A DNA stretch of 64,000 bases from CAYWEM01 sp964457225 (GTDB lineage: Bacteria > Acidobacteriota > Aminicenantia > UBA2199), in NCBI GenBank assembly GCA_964457225.1, contig CAYWEM010000001.1, forward strand, positions 248,001-312,000. Reading direction: 5' to 3'. This document shows, one piece after another, positions 40,496-47,699 of this stretch. The notes beneath the pieces were generated by a model. That model saw nothing but the letters and a program-made list of their open reading frames with translations, did no database searches and was not told the DNA's origin. A program made the position numbers and the translations under genes. Position 1 is the stretch's first letter, and every line of letters begins with the position of its first letter.

Positions 40496-40904
40496 TGAAA
40501 CCAAAGGACAGCTTGGCGGCATGACGCCGGCGGCTCTTCCGATGCAGCCAGGCGTCGACCAGGTTCAGCACCCAGACCGCGGCCCCGGCCGCGATCACCA
40601 GGTTGCGCCGACGGTCATGCTTCTCAGTCAGCCGGCGCATGTCCACAGCCTGTTGGGTCGTATCCGCCTGGCGGTACTGCCAGTAAGCCTGGTCCGCCTT
40701 GCGGTTGAAATGAACGGCAGCTATGATGCAGGCCGTTTCGGCGGCCATGAAAACGATGCCCTTCAAGTACTGCTTTTCGTGCAACTGGCCCAGGCCCGGG
40801 TAAAGCAGGGATTTCCGCAATGGGGCGGCGTCGTCTTTTTCCTTTACCTCTTCAGCCGCGGCGGGCGACAGCTGAAAAAAAAAGACCAGTACAAGTAAAA
40901 ACAT
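40449..40904 (-). CDS. DUF5683-family envelope protein
   Basis: A 151-residue protein with a signal peptide (M-F-L-L-V start, cleavage after about A-A-A) followed by the DUF5683 pattern: a R-K-S-L-L-Y-P-G-L-G-Q-L-H segment, a Y-L-K-G helix, a second hydrophobic helix (I-A-A-G-A-A-V-W-V-L-N-L-V-D-A) and a basic stretch. Such proteins are common in Bacteroidota and related phyla; function unknown. A GTG start at 40970 inside mtaB would add 22 residues before the signal peptide, so the ATG at 40904 is preferred. Confidence 0.72.
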   Translation of the reverse strand: MFLLVLVFFFQLSPAAAEEVKEKDDAAPLRKSLLYPGLGQLHEKQYLKGIVFMAAETACIIAAVHFNRKADQAYWQYRQADTTQQAVDMRRLTEKHDRRRNLVIAAGAAVWVLNLVDAWLHRKSRRRHAAKLSFGFNDNAGLTFGFTYSVN

Positions 40905-40935
40905 CCCGACCCGGCCGCGGGTCCGGCGCAACGCT

Positions 40936-42180
40936 TCAGGAAACACAGACGCCCTCCATGAGGTTGTCACTGACTATCGACTTGATCAGCACAGTCACTC
41001 CTTTCCTGCGCAAGCCCGGCCGCGATTGAATGCGCACGCAGAGATTATTGCGGGTGACCACCAGGCCGTGTCCCTGGTCTTCTTCAATCACGATGCCGGC
41101 CAGTTCCCGCTGCAGGAAAAGGGACCGGTACTCCTCGCGCAGGCGGCGGGCCACACCGGACAGCAATTCCCGTCGATACTTGACCGTCTTGGGATTCAGG
41201 GCCGGCATGGATGCCGCCCTGGTTCCGGGCCGGGGTGAAAAAGGAAAAACGTGCAGGTAATTCAAACCGCTGGAAGAAACGAAATCCAGTGTTTCCTGAA
41301 ATTCTCGGTCAGTTTCACCCGGAAATCCAACTATAATATCGGCGCCGAGGTTGGCCTGGGGGAAAAGCCGGCGGAACTGCTGCAGGTATTTGCGATGTTC
41401 GGCGCTGCGGCCGGCCCGGTTCATTCTCCTGAGTACGGCGTCACTGCCTGACTGGAAAGAAAAATGAAAGGTCTCGGCCAGCTTTGAAAAACCGGCCAGG
41501 CTCTTGATGAACTGGTATTTCAGATAGCGTGGATCAAGTGAACTGAGGCGCATGATTTCGATTCCAGGAATATCTTCCAGTTCAGCCAATGCATCCAGCA
41601 GGTTCAGCCTCGGGAAGAGGTCGTAGCCGTAAGCCGACAGGTTGATTCCGGTCAGCACAATTTCCCGGTAACCCAGCCCCGCATAAAAGGCGGCCTTTTC
41701 CCTGAGCTGTTCCCGGGACAGGCTGGACGGCCTGCCACGCAGTTTAGGCACTATGCAGAAAGAACAACGGCATGAACAGCCGTCCTGGATTTTCAGAAAA
41801 ATACGCGATTTGTAGGATGAATTGAAGAGCAGGTTGCTCTCCAGGGGAAACTGGCGCCGCACCAGTTCGACCAGGCCTTTCTTGTCCTGGTTGCCGACAA
41901 AAAAGAACTGCTTGTATTGTTCCGGGAGATCCTGCGCTTGCCGGTTTACCGTGCAGCCGGTGATAATCCAGGGGGCGCGGGTGTTTTTAAAAACCCGGTC
42001 TATAAACCTGAGGGCCTCTCTTTCGGCGCTGTCGGTGACGCTGCAGGTATTCAGTATGGCGAAATCAGCTTCCTGGAGATTCCGGGTGACCTGGTAACCC
42101 AGGCTTTCCAGGGCGATCAGCCATTCCTGGACTTCGGCCTGGTTGCTGCGGCAGCCGAAGTAATGAACATAAAAGCGCAT
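40936..42180 (-). CDS. mtaB: tRNA ms2t6A methylthiotransferase MtaB
   Basis: A 414-residue radical-SAM enzyme that adds a methylthio group to t6A at position 37 of ANN-decoding tRNAs. The N-terminal UPF0004 domain has three Cys for the auxiliary iron-sulfur cluster (in F-G-C-R-S-N, L-N-T-C-S-V and T-G-C-T-V). The radical-SAM CX3CX2C is G-C-S-C-R-C-S-F-C near residue 153, with R-G-R after it. The TRAM domain at the end is short. The F-G-C-R-S-N-Q start is the MtaB form rather than MiaB or RimO. In a purD-purE-mtaB run; about 10 bases after purE. Confidence 0.92.
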   Translation of the reverse strand: MRFYVHYFGCRSNQAEVQEWLIALESLGYQVTRNLQEADFAILNTCSVTDSAEREALRFIDRVFKNTRAPWIITGCTVNRQAQDLPEQYKQFFFVGNQDKKGLVELVRRQFPLESNLLFNSSYKSRIFLKIQDGCSCRCSFCIVPKLRGRPSSLSREQLREKAAFYAGLGYREIVLTGINLSAYGYDLFPRLNLLDALAELEDIPGIEIMRLSSLDPRYLKYQFIKSLAGFSKLAETFHFSFQSGSDAVLRRMNRAGRSAEHRKYLQQFRRLFPQANLGADIIVGFPGETDREFQETLDFVSSSGLNYLHVFPFSPRPGTRAASMPALNPKTVKYRRELLSGVARRLREEYRSLFLQRELAGIVIEEDQGHGLVVTRNNLCVRIQSRPGLRRKGVTVLIKSIVSDNLMEGVCVS

Positions 42181-42189
42181 CCGCCCTGA

Positions 42190-42693
42190 TCATGCCAGGC
42201 CGATTTTTTCCCGCATACGGCGTGATTTTTCCAGCACGGAGCGGCTTTGTTCTGCCCGGAATTCATCGATTTTCGAGGCCAGGCCGGGATCACTGAGAGC
42301 CAGCACCTGGATGGCGAAAAGAACGGCATTCTGGGCCCCGGCGGCACCTATGCCGAAAGTGGCCACCGGAATCCCGGCCGGCATCTGTACTATCGAATAA
42401 AGAGAGTCAACGCCCTGCAGGTTGGAATCCATCGGCACGCCGAGTACCGGCAGAGTAGTGTGGGCGGCCACCACTCCGGGCAGGTGAGCCGCGCCTCCGG
42501 CGGCGGCGATGACCACGCCGACTCCGGAACGCTCAAACTCGGCGATCACCTCCAGGGTCCTCTGCGGAGTCCTGTGCGCTGAAGTCACTTCCATGAAGTA
42601 CACGATTCCGAAGCGATTCAGAATAGCAACGGCCTTTTCCCAGGCCGGAAAGTCGGAATCACTCCCCATGACAATACCGATTTTGTTTTTCAT
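42190..42693 (-). CDS. purE: N5-carboxyaminoimidazole ribonucleotide mutase PurE
   Basis: A 167-residue class I PurE, which shifts the carboxyl group of N5-CAIR to give CAIR in purine synthesis. The active-site motif G-S-D-S-D near residue 10, S-A-H-R-T-P near 41-46 and A-A-G-G-A-A-H-L-P near 70 are diagnostic. The ATG at 42693 overlaps the purD stop (ATGA), showing translational coupling; the longer upstream frame runs through purD and is not used. PurK, which makes N5-CAIR, is not in the window. Confidence 0.96.
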   Translation of the reverse strand: MKNKIGIVMGSDSDFPAWEKAVAILNRFGIVYFMEVTSAHRTPQRTLEVIAEFERSGVGVVIAAAGGAAHLPGVVAAHTTLPVLGVPMDSNLQGVDSLYSIVQMPAGIPVATFGIGAAGAQNAVLFAIQVLALSDPGLASKIDEFRAEQSRSVLEKSRRMREKIGLA

Positions 42694-43952
42694 TGTTTTA
42701 TTCTCCCGATATCCTGGCGAAAGTACATGTTGGAATAAGTGATAAAGGAAATTCCGTCGTAGATTTTCCCGATGGCTTCCCGCATGGTAGGCGCCTGGGC
42801 GCAGACGTTGAGCACCCGACCTCCCGCGGTCACCAGTTCTCCATTTTCCACGGCGGTTCCGGCGTGAAAGATTTCCAGGCCCAGGGCCTTGGCTCTTTCC
42901 AGTCCCTTGATCCGGGCTCCGTTCTCGGTTTTCTGCGGGTAGCCCTTGCCGGCCAGCACCACGCAGGCGGATACGTTTTCCGACCATTCCACCGGGCAGT
43001 CGAAGAGATTGCCGTCGGCCGAGCCTTCCAAAAGATCAACCAGGTCGCTCTTGAGCCGCAGCATTATGGCCTGGGTTTCCGGATCGCCGAAACGGGCGTT
43101 GAATTCGAGTACCTTGGGTTCACCCCGGTTGACCATCAGTCCGGCGTACAGTACGCCCCGGAATTCCCGGTTTTCAAACCTGAGACCATCTATGGTCGGT
43201 CTGATGACGGTCTTCATGATCCTGGCGAAAAGTTCCTCGTCAACCTGGGGCGCCGGAGAAATCGCACCCATGCCCCCGGTATTCGGTCCCTCGTCCCGGT
43301 CAAGCAGTTTCTTGTAATCCTGGGAGGTCACCAGCGGAACCACCCGCTTGCCGTCGCTGATGACCATGAAAGAGAGCTCCTGCCCGCTCAGGAATTCTTC
43401 TACCACCAGCCGGTTCCCGGCATGTCCGAATTTCTTTTCCACCATGGCCGCGGTGATGGCCTCCTGGGCTTCGGCAAAGTCGGCGCAGATAAAAACCCCC
43501 TTGCCGGCGGCCAGGCCGTCAACCTTGAGTACCCTGGGATAAGTGGCTTGTTCGAGATTCTGCAGGGCTTCCAGCGGATTGTCGAAAACCTGGTATTCAG
43601 CCGTTGGTATGGAATTCTTCTTCATGAATTCCTTGGCAAAGGCCTTGGATGACTCGATCATGGCGGCTTTCTGCGAAGGACCGAAGATCTTCAGATTACG
43701 CCGGTTGAATTCATCGGCGATCCCCAGGGCCAGGGGTTGTTCCGGTCCAACCACGGTCAAGTCGATCTGCTCTTCCTTGGCGAAATCAGCCAACTCGACC
43801 ACGTTGGCGGTCTTGATATCCAGTGATTCAGCCAGATCGGCGGTGCCGACATTGCCGGGCGCAGCCCATATCTTCTTGACCCTTTTTGATTGGGATATTT
43901 TCCAGATCAGGGCGTTTTCACGGCCCCCGCCGCCGATGACCAGTATCTTCAT
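42690..43952 (-). CDS. purD: Phosphoribosylamine-glycine ligase PurD
   Basis: A 420-residue GAR synthetase joining glycine to phosphoribosylamine with ATP. It starts with the typical M-K-I-L-V-I-G-G-G-G-R-E and has P-E-Q-P-L near 72, the ATP-grasp part with K-V-D-G-L-A-A-G-K-G-V near 145, and P-N-T-G-G-M-G near 225-231. E-F-N-A-R-F-G-D-P-E-T-Q, the PurD signature, is near 290. Standard length. Sits after the phosphatase-like gene on the same strand with a 61-base gap. Confidence 0.97.
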   Translation of the reverse strand: MKILVIGGGGRENALIWKISQSKRVKKIWAAPGNVGTADLAESLDIKTANVVELADFAKEEQIDLTVVGPEQPLALGIADEFNRRNLKIFGPSQKAAMIESSKAFAKEFMKKNSIPTAEYQVFDNPLEALQNLEQATYPRVLKVDGLAAGKGVFICADFAEAQEAITAAMVEKKFGHAGNRLVVEEFLSGQELSFMVISDGKRVVPLVTSQDYKKLLDRDEGPNTGGMGAISPAPQVDEELFARIMKTVIRPTIDGLRFENREFRGVLYAGLMVNRGEPKVLEFNARFGDPETQAIMLRLKSDLVDLLEGSADGNLFDCPVEWSENVSACVVLAGKGYPQKTENGARIKGLERAKALGLEIFHAGTAVENGELVTAGGRVLNVCAQAPTMREAIGKIYDGISFITYSNMYFRQDIGRIKQ

Positions 43953-44013
43953 TGCTGCACCTCCAGGGCATTATAATAGAAAGGACGGCAGCGGGCAAGT
44001 ACGCCCGGCGGCG

Positions 44014-45642
44014 CTAGTTCGTTTTGAAATAAATCGGGTTTTCCGCCAGGAAATCATCGGAAAAGATTTCCTTGATTACCAGCCCCCTGAAGTCACGGGT
44101 CAGGGGAAAACCGGCATAATAGGCCAGGGTGGGGAAGATGTCGTAGATGGAAACCACGTCCAGGAATGCATTGCGGCGCAGGGCTTTTTTTTCGTAAAAA
44201 AACACCGTCCCCATGGAGCGCAGGGATTTATAAACAAAGATATCACGTCTTTCCAGGTGAGCTATGATCATGCGCCGCCAGACCGGAAGCGGCTCGGGTT
44301 CATGCAGGCTGACTATAACCAGCAACTCGTTTTCTCCGGTAGTGGCGATCAGGTTGCCCAGGATAGTGTCGTAGTAATCGTAGTAGCGATCTATCACCCA
44401 GCCGAAACGTTCGATGTCGGTTTCCTCCACGCTGGAAAAAGGCTGAGGCCGGTGGTAATGAAAAAAACCGTTCTTGACCTTGCTCAGGCCGTCCAGCAGG
44501 GAAACGGAATAAAAGAGGCCCGTTCCCTTCAATTCCGGAATTCTCCTGCGCCTGTTTTCATCCAGGAAAAAAGACTTTTTCAGCAGGTCGAATTTTTCAT
44601 GGTCCGACTGCAGGGCCGGAGAAAAGTACTGGACGAAAATGCTGTTGCGGGCCAGGGCTCCCGGCGTGAAGCGCGGCAGCGGCCGGGCCTGGATCAGGCG
44701 CAATGTACGGTAACCGGACCGGGAATAGAGCTTTTGCAGAAGATCTCGGGAGGCGTGAACCTCACTCTTGTAAAAAGAAACCGTGTTGGCGACTTCCTGC
44801 TTGCGAAAAAGCAGGTACCTGGGAAACTTGTCGAATTCCAGGGGCAGGCTGCGGAACTGGAAGCGGAGATTGGAATGAGTGTCAAAAAGCGCCGGTTCGC
44901 GGCCGCTCAGCAGGGTATCGATCATGGCCGCGTCCAGGTTCGGACGGAAAGTACTCATCCTGGCCCGAACTCCGTTCTCCATCAGCAGGTTGAAATTGAG
45001 CAGACGTTGTTCCGAAGACATGGTCAGGATATCATTCAGAGAAAGGGCGTCCATGATCACCAGGCGCACCTTGCGCGGGGACTCAATCAGGGACTCCATG
45101 GCCGGTTCTCCGCCTTCCGGGTCCGCCGGGCCTGGCAGAGGATCCACCAGCCGGGACATGCTCAGGATGATGAAATAGAGAAATAAAACTGAAAACAGTA
45201 ACTGCACCCAGCGCCGGGCGCGTTTCCTGGCCAGGATAAATACCATGGCCAGGGCTATCAGTACGAAGAGCATCATTATGAATTGAAGAAAGCGAAGCTT
45301 GGCCGCGGGACTGAAGTAGTCGTAATAGTATTCATAATTGAAATAGGCGATCACCGAGAAGACCAGCACGGTGAAGGACAGGAAAAAAGTGGGGCTGGGA
45401 GGGTTTATGAAGCCTATCGGGTATTTTTTTTCGGTAAAAAAAACGACCAGGTTGAAGGCCAGGGTGATGAAAACAAACCACAGCGGCAGGTAAAACACTG
45501 CCAGGTCGAGCAAGGTAAGCAGGATTTCCAGTGGAGTCGGGCTCAGGAAAGGATTCAGGTAAAAAACCAGGACCAGTACCAGGAAAGAAAAAACGATTCC
45601 GCTCAGTAAGAAATTTATGACCAGCTTGCTGAAACGCAGCAC
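44014..45642 (-). CDS. Membrane protein with an alkaline-phosphatase-superfamily domain, degenerate metal site
   Basis: A 542-residue protein. The first 165 residues carry five hydrophobic helices. From about 190 the sequence resembles the alkaline phosphatase/sulfatase fold: a first metal-like Asp in V-I-M-D-A-L (Asp198), a P-N-L-D-A-A-M-I-D-T-L-L-S-G segment and a F-P-T-L-A-Y-Y-A-G-F-P end. Where active enzymes have Asp-His-Gly, it shows I-V-S-L-H-E-P-E, so one or more metal ligands may be missing. The architecture recalls membrane-anchored phosphoryl- or sugar-phosphate transferases. The FHA gene lies 10 bases upstream. Confidence 0.7.
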   Translation of the reverse strand: MLRFSKLVINFLLSGIVFSFLVLVLVFYLNPFLSPTPLEILLTLLDLAVFYLPLWFVFITLAFNLVVFFTEKKYPIGFINPPSPTFFLSFTVLVFSVIAYFNYEYYYDYFSPAAKLRFLQFIMMLFVLIALAMVFILARKRARRWVQLLFSVLFLYFIILSMSRLVDPLPGPADPEGGEPAMESLIESPRKVRLVIMDALSLNDILTMSSEQRLLNFNLLMENGVRARMSTFRPNLDAAMIDTLLSGREPALFDTHSNLRFQFRSLPLEFDKFPRYLLFRKQEVANTVSFYKSEVHASRDLLQKLYSRSGYRTLRLIQARPLPRFTPGALARNSIFVQYFSPALQSDHEKFDLLKKSFFLDENRRRRIPELKGTGLFYSVSLLDGLSKVKNGFFHYHRPQPFSSVEETDIERFGWVIDRYYDYYDTILGNLIATTGENELLVIVSLHEPEPLPVWRRMIIAHLERRDIFVYKSLRSMGTVFFYEKKALRRNAFLDVVSIYDIFPTLAYYAGFPLTRDFRGLVIKEIFSDDFLAENPIYFKTN

Positions 45643-45652
45643 CCGGACCTCT

Positions 45653-46174
45653 TCAAGTTTCGTAATCCTGATCGGTGGTTATCAGCATCAGGGTAGTCTG
45701 GCCGATGCGGAAATCCGATTGGTCACTGATTTCGCTGATGGAAATGCGTTCGCTGTTGACAAATGTTCCGTTGGTACTGCCCATATCCCTGAGGAATATC
45801 TTATCGTCGCGCACTTCAACGGCCAGGTGCTTGCGCGATACTTCCTTGTCCGGAATGATCAGGTCGACCTTGCCGCGGCCGATCAGTACATATGGTTTGT
45901 TCAGGTGATAGATGAATCCGGCCCGGGCCCCCTTGATGACCGCGATGGAAATCTTCTTGTTGCGCGGCAGTTTCAGATTCTGATCCACCCAGAGAGAATC
46001 CTCGACTCTCTGCTGAATGATCTTGGCTGTTTCCTTCTTGGCCGCCGAATCCTCTGATGATTCAAGCAATTCAAAGACGGTCTGGCACCTGGAACATTTC
46101 AGCCTTTTCTTGCCGCTCAGTCTCTCCGTCGGAATGTCGTACTTCGCCTTGCACTTTGGGCAGTCGATAATCAT
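45653..46174 (-). CDS. FHA-domain protein with MJ0042-type zinc ribbon
   Basis: A 173-residue cytoplasmic protein. It opens with a zinc ribbon of the MJ0042 type (I-D-C-P-K-C-K-A-K-Y-D-I-P then L-K-C-S-R-C). After an acidic linker comes an FHA domain from about 85 to 165 with G-R-G-K-V, S-R-K-H-L-A-V-E and M-G-S-T-N-G-T-F-V-N, the phosphothreonine-binding loops. It should bind a phosphorylated partner; no Ser/Thr kinase is in the window. The ATG at 46174 sits right behind a perfect -10 and starts the zinc ribbon; the frame allows eight more residues. Confidence 0.9.
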   Translation of the reverse strand: MIIDCPKCKAKYDIPTERLSGKKRLKCSRCQTVFELLESSEDSAAKKETAKIIQQRVEDSLWVDQNLKLPRNKKISIAVIKGARAGFIYHLNKPYVLIGRGKVDLIIPDKEVSRKHLAVEVRDDKIFLRDMGSTNGTFVNSERISISEISDQSDFRIGQTTLMLITTDQDYET

Positions 46175-46180
46175 GGCTGG

Positions 46181-46209
46181 ATTATAACACTTTGTCAACC
46201 CGGGCTCAA
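46181..46209 (-). promoter_or_regulatory. Promoter of the FHA gene, likely leaderless
   Basis: On the minus strand TTGAGC (46204-46209), a 17-base spacer and a perfect TATAAT (46181-46186) with TGT before it (extended -10). Transcription would start at about the ATG (46174). The -35 lies beside the T run of the gdhA terminator. Confidence 0.55.
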
Positions 46210-46212
46210 CTC

Positions 46213-46256
46213 AAAAAAAAACCTTCCGCCGCGGCTGGAACCGGCGCGGCGGAAGG
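46213..46256 (-). terminator. Intrinsic terminator after gdhA
   Basis: A perfect 12-base stem (CCTTCCGCCGCG and its complement, 46245-46256 and 46222-46233) with an 11-base loop, followed on the minus strand by nine T. It begins 16 bases past the gdhA stop. Confidence 0.9.
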
Positions 46257-46271
46257 CTGTCAAAACCAGGT

Positions 46272-47627
46272 TTACACTACTCCGTAAGCCAGCATGGCCT
46301 GGGCCACCTTGACGAAGCCGGCGATGTTCGAGCCGACGATGTAATTGCCGGGCTTGCCGTAAGCCGAGGCGGCATCGAGGCAGGACTTGTGAATGCCCTT
46401 CATGATGATCAGCAAACGGTTGTCCACTTCTTCCCTGGTCCAGGAAAGCCGCATGCTGTTCTGGCTCATTTCCAGACCGGAGGTGGCCACTCCGCCGGCA
46501 TTGGCCGCCTTGGCCGGGCCGTAGAGCACGTTCTTGCCGATGAAGATCTCCTGGGCCTCCGGATAGGAAGGCATGTTGGCGCCTTCGGAAACACAGAAAC
46601 AGCCCTGATTTACCAGGGCGGCGGCATGATCTCCGTTGATTTCGTTCTCAGTGGCGCAGGGCAGGGCGATATCGACCTTGAGCCCCTGTTCCTTGACCAC
46701 GTCCCAAACGCTCTTGCCGTCGAAATACTTAACCCCGAACTTGTCGGCGTATTCCTTGATCCGGCCGCGCTTGACGTTCTTGAGATGCATCAGGAAATCC
46801 CATTTTTCGCCGCTGATCCCGGCCTCATCGACAATGGTGCCGGCGGAATCCGACAGGGTGATGACCTTGCCGCCCATGTGGTTGACTTTTTCGGTGGCGA
46901 ACTGGGAAACGTTGCCCGAGCCGCTGACCGCGACTATTTTGTCCTTGATCTCGAGCTTGCGTGTGGCCAGCATTTCGGCGGCGAAGTAAACAGCGCCGTA
47001 ACCGGTGGCTTCAGGGCGGATCAGGCTGCCGCCGTAAACCAGGCCTTTGCCGGTCAGCACCCCGGTATGATCGTTCCTGATCTTCTTGTAATAACCGTAC
47101 ATGTAGCCGATCTCACGGCCGCCCACGCCGATGTCACCGGCCGGAACGTCCACGTCGGGCCCGATGTGCCGGAACAGTTCACGCATGAAAGCCTGGCAGA
47201 AACGCATGACCTCGTTGTCGGTCTTGCCCTTGGGGTCGAAATCCGAGCCGCCCTTGCCGCCGCCCATGGGCAGTGTGGTCAGGGCGTTCTTGAATATCTG
47301 TTCGAAACCGAGAAACTTGATGATACCCAGGTTGACCGAGGGGTGAAAACGCAGACCGCCCTTGTAAGGGCCGATGGCGTTGTTGAACTGCACCCGGAAA
47401 CCACGGTTCACCTGGACCTCTCCCTTGTCGTCGACCCAGGGCACCCGGAAAACCATCATGCGGTCAGGTTCAATGATCCTTTCGTAAATCTTGGCCTTGA
47501 CAAACTCGGGATGCTTGTCAACGGTCAATTCCAGGGATTCCATCACCTCGCGCACGGCCTGCAGGAATTCCGGCTGGGCCGGATCCTTCTGTTTCACCTT
47601 GGCGATTACGTTTTCCACTACAGACAT
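46272..47627 (-). CDS. gdhA: NADP-type glutamate dehydrogenase
   Basis: A 451-residue hexameric glutamate dehydrogenase of the short type, interconverting glutamate and 2-oxoglutarate plus ammonia. Substrate-site motifs: K-G-G-L-R-F-H-P, P-M-G-G-G-K-G-G-S-D-F (with the catalytic Lys) and V-P-A-G-D-I-G-V-G-G-R-E-I-G-Y-M. The nucleotide-binding S-G-S-G-N-V follows near 240. The N-terminal form and length match the NADP-linked group. GAGGAGG precedes the ATG, and a strong terminator follows, so it is probably a highly expressed single gene. It fits with the many peptidases: amino acids are a main nutrient or product. Confidence 0.96.
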   Translation of the reverse strand: MSVVENVIAKVKQKDPAQPEFLQAVREVMESLELTVDKHPEFVKAKIYERIIEPDRMMVFRVPWVDDKGEVQVNRGFRVQFNNAIGPYKGGLRFHPSVNLGIIKFLGFEQIFKNALTTLPMGGGKGGSDFDPKGKTDNEVMRFCQAFMRELFRHIGPDVDVPAGDIGVGGREIGYMYGYYKKIRNDHTGVLTGKGLVYGGSLIRPEATGYGAVYFAAEMLATRKLEIKDKIVAVSGSGNVSQFATEKVNHMGGKVITLSDSAGTIVDEAGISGEKWDFLMHLKNVKRGRIKEYADKFGVKYFDGKSVWDVVKEQGLKVDIALPCATENEINGDHAAALVNQGCFCVSEGANMPSYPEAQEIFIGKNVLYGPAKAANAGGVATSGLEMSQNSMRLSWTREEVDNRLLIIMKGIHKSCLDAASAYGKPGNYIVGSNIAGFVKVAQAMLAYGVV

Positions 47628-47670
47628 AGTATTTCCTCCTCTAAATTGGATTGGGTACTGATGAAATCAA

Positions 47671-47699
47671 ATTGTTTGCTATAAATAAAAAAAAGTCAA
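47671..47699 (-). promoter_or_regulatory. Candidate promoter of gdhA
   Basis: On the minus strand TTGACT (47694-47699), spacer 17 (mostly T) and AACAAT (47671-47676). The -35 overlaps the stop codon of the upstream gene. Confidence 0.4.

Noticed and set aside
43543..45186. 547-codon frame antisense to purD and the phosphatase-like gene
   Set aside because: It runs across two well-supported genes and their gap, and has no recognisable motif.
46389..47684. 431-codon frame antisense to gdhA
   Set aside because: Shadow of a highly conserved gene on the other strand.
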